Position numbers and translations under genes: made by a program. From Giesbergeria sp. (GTDB lineage: Bacteria > Pseudomonadota > Gammaproteobacteria > Burkholderiales > Burkholderiaceae_C): a stretch of 7,221 bases of DNA. The notes below the pieces were generated by a model. It had not been told where the DNA came from. It saw only the letters and a list, made by a program, of their open reading frames with translations, and searched no databases. Location: contig JAGNUJ010000077.1 in assembly GCA_017987055.1 (NCBI GenBank), forward strand, positions 1 to 7,221. Reading direction: 5' to 3'. Shown here one piece after another: positions 5,739 through 7,221 of this stretch (position 1 is the first letter of the stretch; each line of letters begins with the position of its first letter).

Positions 5739-6437
5739 ATGGTGGTTGGTAGCGCGCAGGCACCGCAGCACAGCGGTTTGGCAGAAGATTTTGTGGGTTT
5801 TGCTGTCGCCTCAGGGGTGCTGCGCTTTGGTGATTTCAAAACCAAGGCGGGCCGCATGAGTCCGTATTTTTTTAACGCTGGCCTGTTCAACGACGGCGCC
5901 CAAATGGGGCGGCTGGCGCAATTCTATGCACAGGCCCTGCTGGCCAGCGGCATCGAGTTCGATATGGTGTTTGGCCCGGCCTACAAGGGCATTCCGCTGG
6001 CCGCTACCGTCGCCGTCGAGCTGGCGCGCCAAGGCCGCAACGTGCCGTTTGCCTACAACCGCAAAGAGGCCAAAGACCACGGCGAGGGCGGCTCGCTGGT
6101 CGGCGCGCCGCTGCAAGGGCGGGTGCTGATCATTGACGACGTGATGTCGGCGGGCACGGCGGCGCGCGAGTCGATTGCGCTGATCCAAGCCGCTGGCGCC
6201 ACGCCGCACGCCGTGGCCATTGCCCTAGACCGCCAAGAAATGGCCACCGAGAACGGCCACGATGTGGCGCACAGCGCGGTGCAATACGTGCGCAACCAGT
6301 TGGGTTTGCAGGTCTGCGCCATTGCCACGCTGGCTGACTTATTGCGGTATCTTTCGCACACGGCGGGTGCTGACATGGCGGCCCACCACGAGCGCGTGCT
6401 GGCCTATCGCCAGCGTTATGGTGTTGAAGCGGGGTAA
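5739..6437 (+). CDS. pyrE: Orotate phosphoribosyltransferase
   Basis: A 232-residue cytoplasmic enzyme that joins orotate to PRPP to form orotidine 5'-monophosphate, the fifth step of de novo pyrimidine synthesis. Motifs: FKTKAGRMSPYFFNAGLF (33-50), the orotate-side segment with the conserved lysine and SPYFFN; FGPAYKGIPLA (78-88); the mobile catalytic loop RKEAKDHGEGG (108-118); and the PRPP-binding signature VLIIDDVMSAGTA (129-141). All are intact and the length is slightly above the usual 213-225. The start at 5739 is supported by AAGGAG at 5727. Base composition returns to the high-GC background. The 115-base upstream gap is shared with the divergent dam gene, so the native pyrE promoter may have been replaced or displaced by the cassette. 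The next gene follows after five bases. Confidence 0.96.
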   Translation: MVVGSAQAPQHSGLAEDFVGFAVASGVLRFGDFKTKAGRMSPYFFNAGLFNDGAQMGRLAQFYAQALLASGIEFDMVFGPAYKGIPLAATVAVELARQGRNVPFAYNRKEAKDHGEGGSLVGAPLQGRVLIIDDVMSAGTAARESIALIQAAGATPHAVAIALDRQEMATENGHDVAHSAVQYVRNQLGLQVCAIATLADLLRYLSHTAGADMAAHHERVLAYRQRYGVEAG

Positions 6438-6442
6438 ATCCA

Positions 6443-7156
6443 TTGAACAGCAGCAGGTTGGCACGGACGATTGCAGCGGGAGGGCTTGTTGTGGCCTGCC
6501 TAGGCTGGGGCGCTGGTGCGTGGGCGCAAAGTGGCGCCAGTGCCGCTGGGGCCAGCAGCATTTACACCTGCATTGACAAAAATGGCCGCAAACTCACCTC
6601 AGACCGCCCGATTGCTGAATGCATCGATCGCGAGCAGCGCGAATTGAGCCCCTCGGGCACCGTGCGCCGCGTGGTCGGCCCAACGCTGACCGACCACGAG
6701 CGCGCCGTGCAAGAAGCGCAGCGGCGCAAAGACCACGAAGAGCGGATGCGCTTGGTCGAAGAACGCCGCCGCGAGCGGGTGTTGACCTCGCGTTACCCCG
6801 ACAAAGCCACCCACGACATCGAGCGCACCGCCGCCATTGCGCTGATCGACGACGTCAGCGCCGCCGCCTTGCAGCACATCCAAGTGCTGCGCGCACAGCG
6901 CCAAACGCTGGAGGTGGAAATGGAGTTCTACCGCAAGAACCCCAACAGCGCCCCCATGACGCTGCGCCGCCAGCTGGCAGAAAACGACGAAAGCACGCAA
7001 GAGCGCCAGCGCTTTTTGGCCACCCAAGCGCAAGAAAAGCGCCGCATCCACCAGCGTTTTGACGTCGAACTGGCGCAGCTACAGCACCTGTGGGCGCAGC
7101 AACAGCAGGTGCCAGAGTCAGCGCTGCCGGTGGTGCCGACAGCGCCGGGGCGTTGA
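6443..7156 (+). CDS. Secreted DUF4124 domain-containing protein, TTG start
   Basis: A 237-residue predicted periplasmic protein of unknown function. Residues 1-28 form a signal peptide: basic NSSRLAR, hydrophobic core, then AWA with cleavage likely before QS. The DUF4124 module follows (about 39-75), with SIYTCIDKNGRKLTSDRP and C43 and C60 placed to form a disulfide. The rest is highly charged and probably helical or coiled coil, rich in Glu, Arg and Gln (about 84-113 and 138-222), ending in a Pro/Val tail. An in-frame TGA at 6425 closes the frame upstream and no ATG precedes the signal sequence, so TTG at 6443 is the best start; GGGG at 6431-6434 is a possible ribosome binding site. The five-base gap to pyrE suggests translational coupling. 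DUF4124 proteins are common cell-envelope proteins in betaproteobacteria; no biochemical role is established. Confidence 0.88.
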   Translation: MNSSRLARTIAAGGLVVACLGWGAGAWAQSGASAAGASSIYTCIDKNGRKLTSDRPIAECIDREQRELSPSGTVRRVVGPTLTDHERAVQEAQRRKDHEERMRLVEERRRERVLTSRYPDKATHDIERTAAIALIDDVSAAALQHIQVLRAQRQTLEVEMEFYRKNPNSAPMTLRRQLAENDESTQERQRFLATQAQEKRRIHQRFDVELAQLQHLWAQQQQVPESALPVVPTAPGR

Positions 7157-7190
7157 CGCATCAGCGCGTGGTTCAGCAGCGGTTCATCCC

Positions 7191-7221
7191 ATGAGGCGCA
7201 GACTGTCGGCACAGTCGCTAC
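7191..7221 (+). CDS. Possible start of a further gene, truncated by the window edge
   Basis: An ATG at 7191 opens a frame reading MRRRLSAQSL to the end of the window, 34 bases after the DUF4124 stop. There is no Shine-Dalgarno sequence just before it and ten residues are too few for recognition. The basic start could be the beginning of a membrane or signal sequence. It may not be a gene. Confidence 0.25.
   Translation, partial: MRRRLSAQSL

Noticed and set aside
1..7221. CRISPR array, tRNA, rRNA, insertion sequence or integrase
   Set aside because: No regularly spaced repeats, cloverleaf, rRNA segments, terminal inverted repeats or transposase/integrase motifs were found on either strand.

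Overview
The window looks like a chromosomal segment of a GC-rich betaproteobacterium, most probably Burkholderiales, family Comamonadaceae. This rests on three things: the high GC of most genes, the housekeeping genes present (an xth/pyrE neighbourhood, a DUF4124 protein, a GspE/PulE-family ATPase), and a long intergenic palindrome of a style I associate with that family. The family assignment is an inference; no rRNA or other marker is present.

Layout from left to right. At 1-605 (+) is the 3' end of an M48 zinc metallopeptidase. It converges on a three-gene minus-strand group, xth (4222-3428), a GspE/PilB-type ATPase (3414-1393) and gloC (1332-694), with gaps of 13 and 60 bases, so probably one transcript. 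An imperfect palindrome of about 98 bases (596-693) fills the convergent junction and supplies the last two codons and the stop of the peptidase gene.

At 4223-5738 the composition changes to visibly AT-richer DNA holding two accessory genes arranged tail to tail 21 bases apart. One is a small predicted PD-(D/E)XK nuclease (4253-4789, +); the other is a Dam-type GATC adenine methyltransferase (5623-4811, -). They sit between the divergently read xth and pyrE genes and have the appearance of an acquired restriction-modification-like cassette. This is the most interesting part of the window. The methyltransferase assignment is strong. The nuclease is inferred from a motif only, and its pairing with the methylase is a hypothesis.

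At 5739-7156 (+) normal high-GC sequence resumes with pyrE (orotate phosphoribosyltransferase) and, five bases later, a secreted DUF4124 protein that probably starts at TTG and is co-transcribed with pyrE. A possible start of a further gene lies at 7191 and runs off the window.

Functionally, the flanking genes are housekeeping: base-excision repair (xth), methylglyoxal/thioester detoxification (gloC), pilus or secretion motor (GspE-like), pyrimidine synthesis (pyrE) and envelope protein quality control (M48). The central cassette would add a GATC methylation mark and possibly a matching nuclease.
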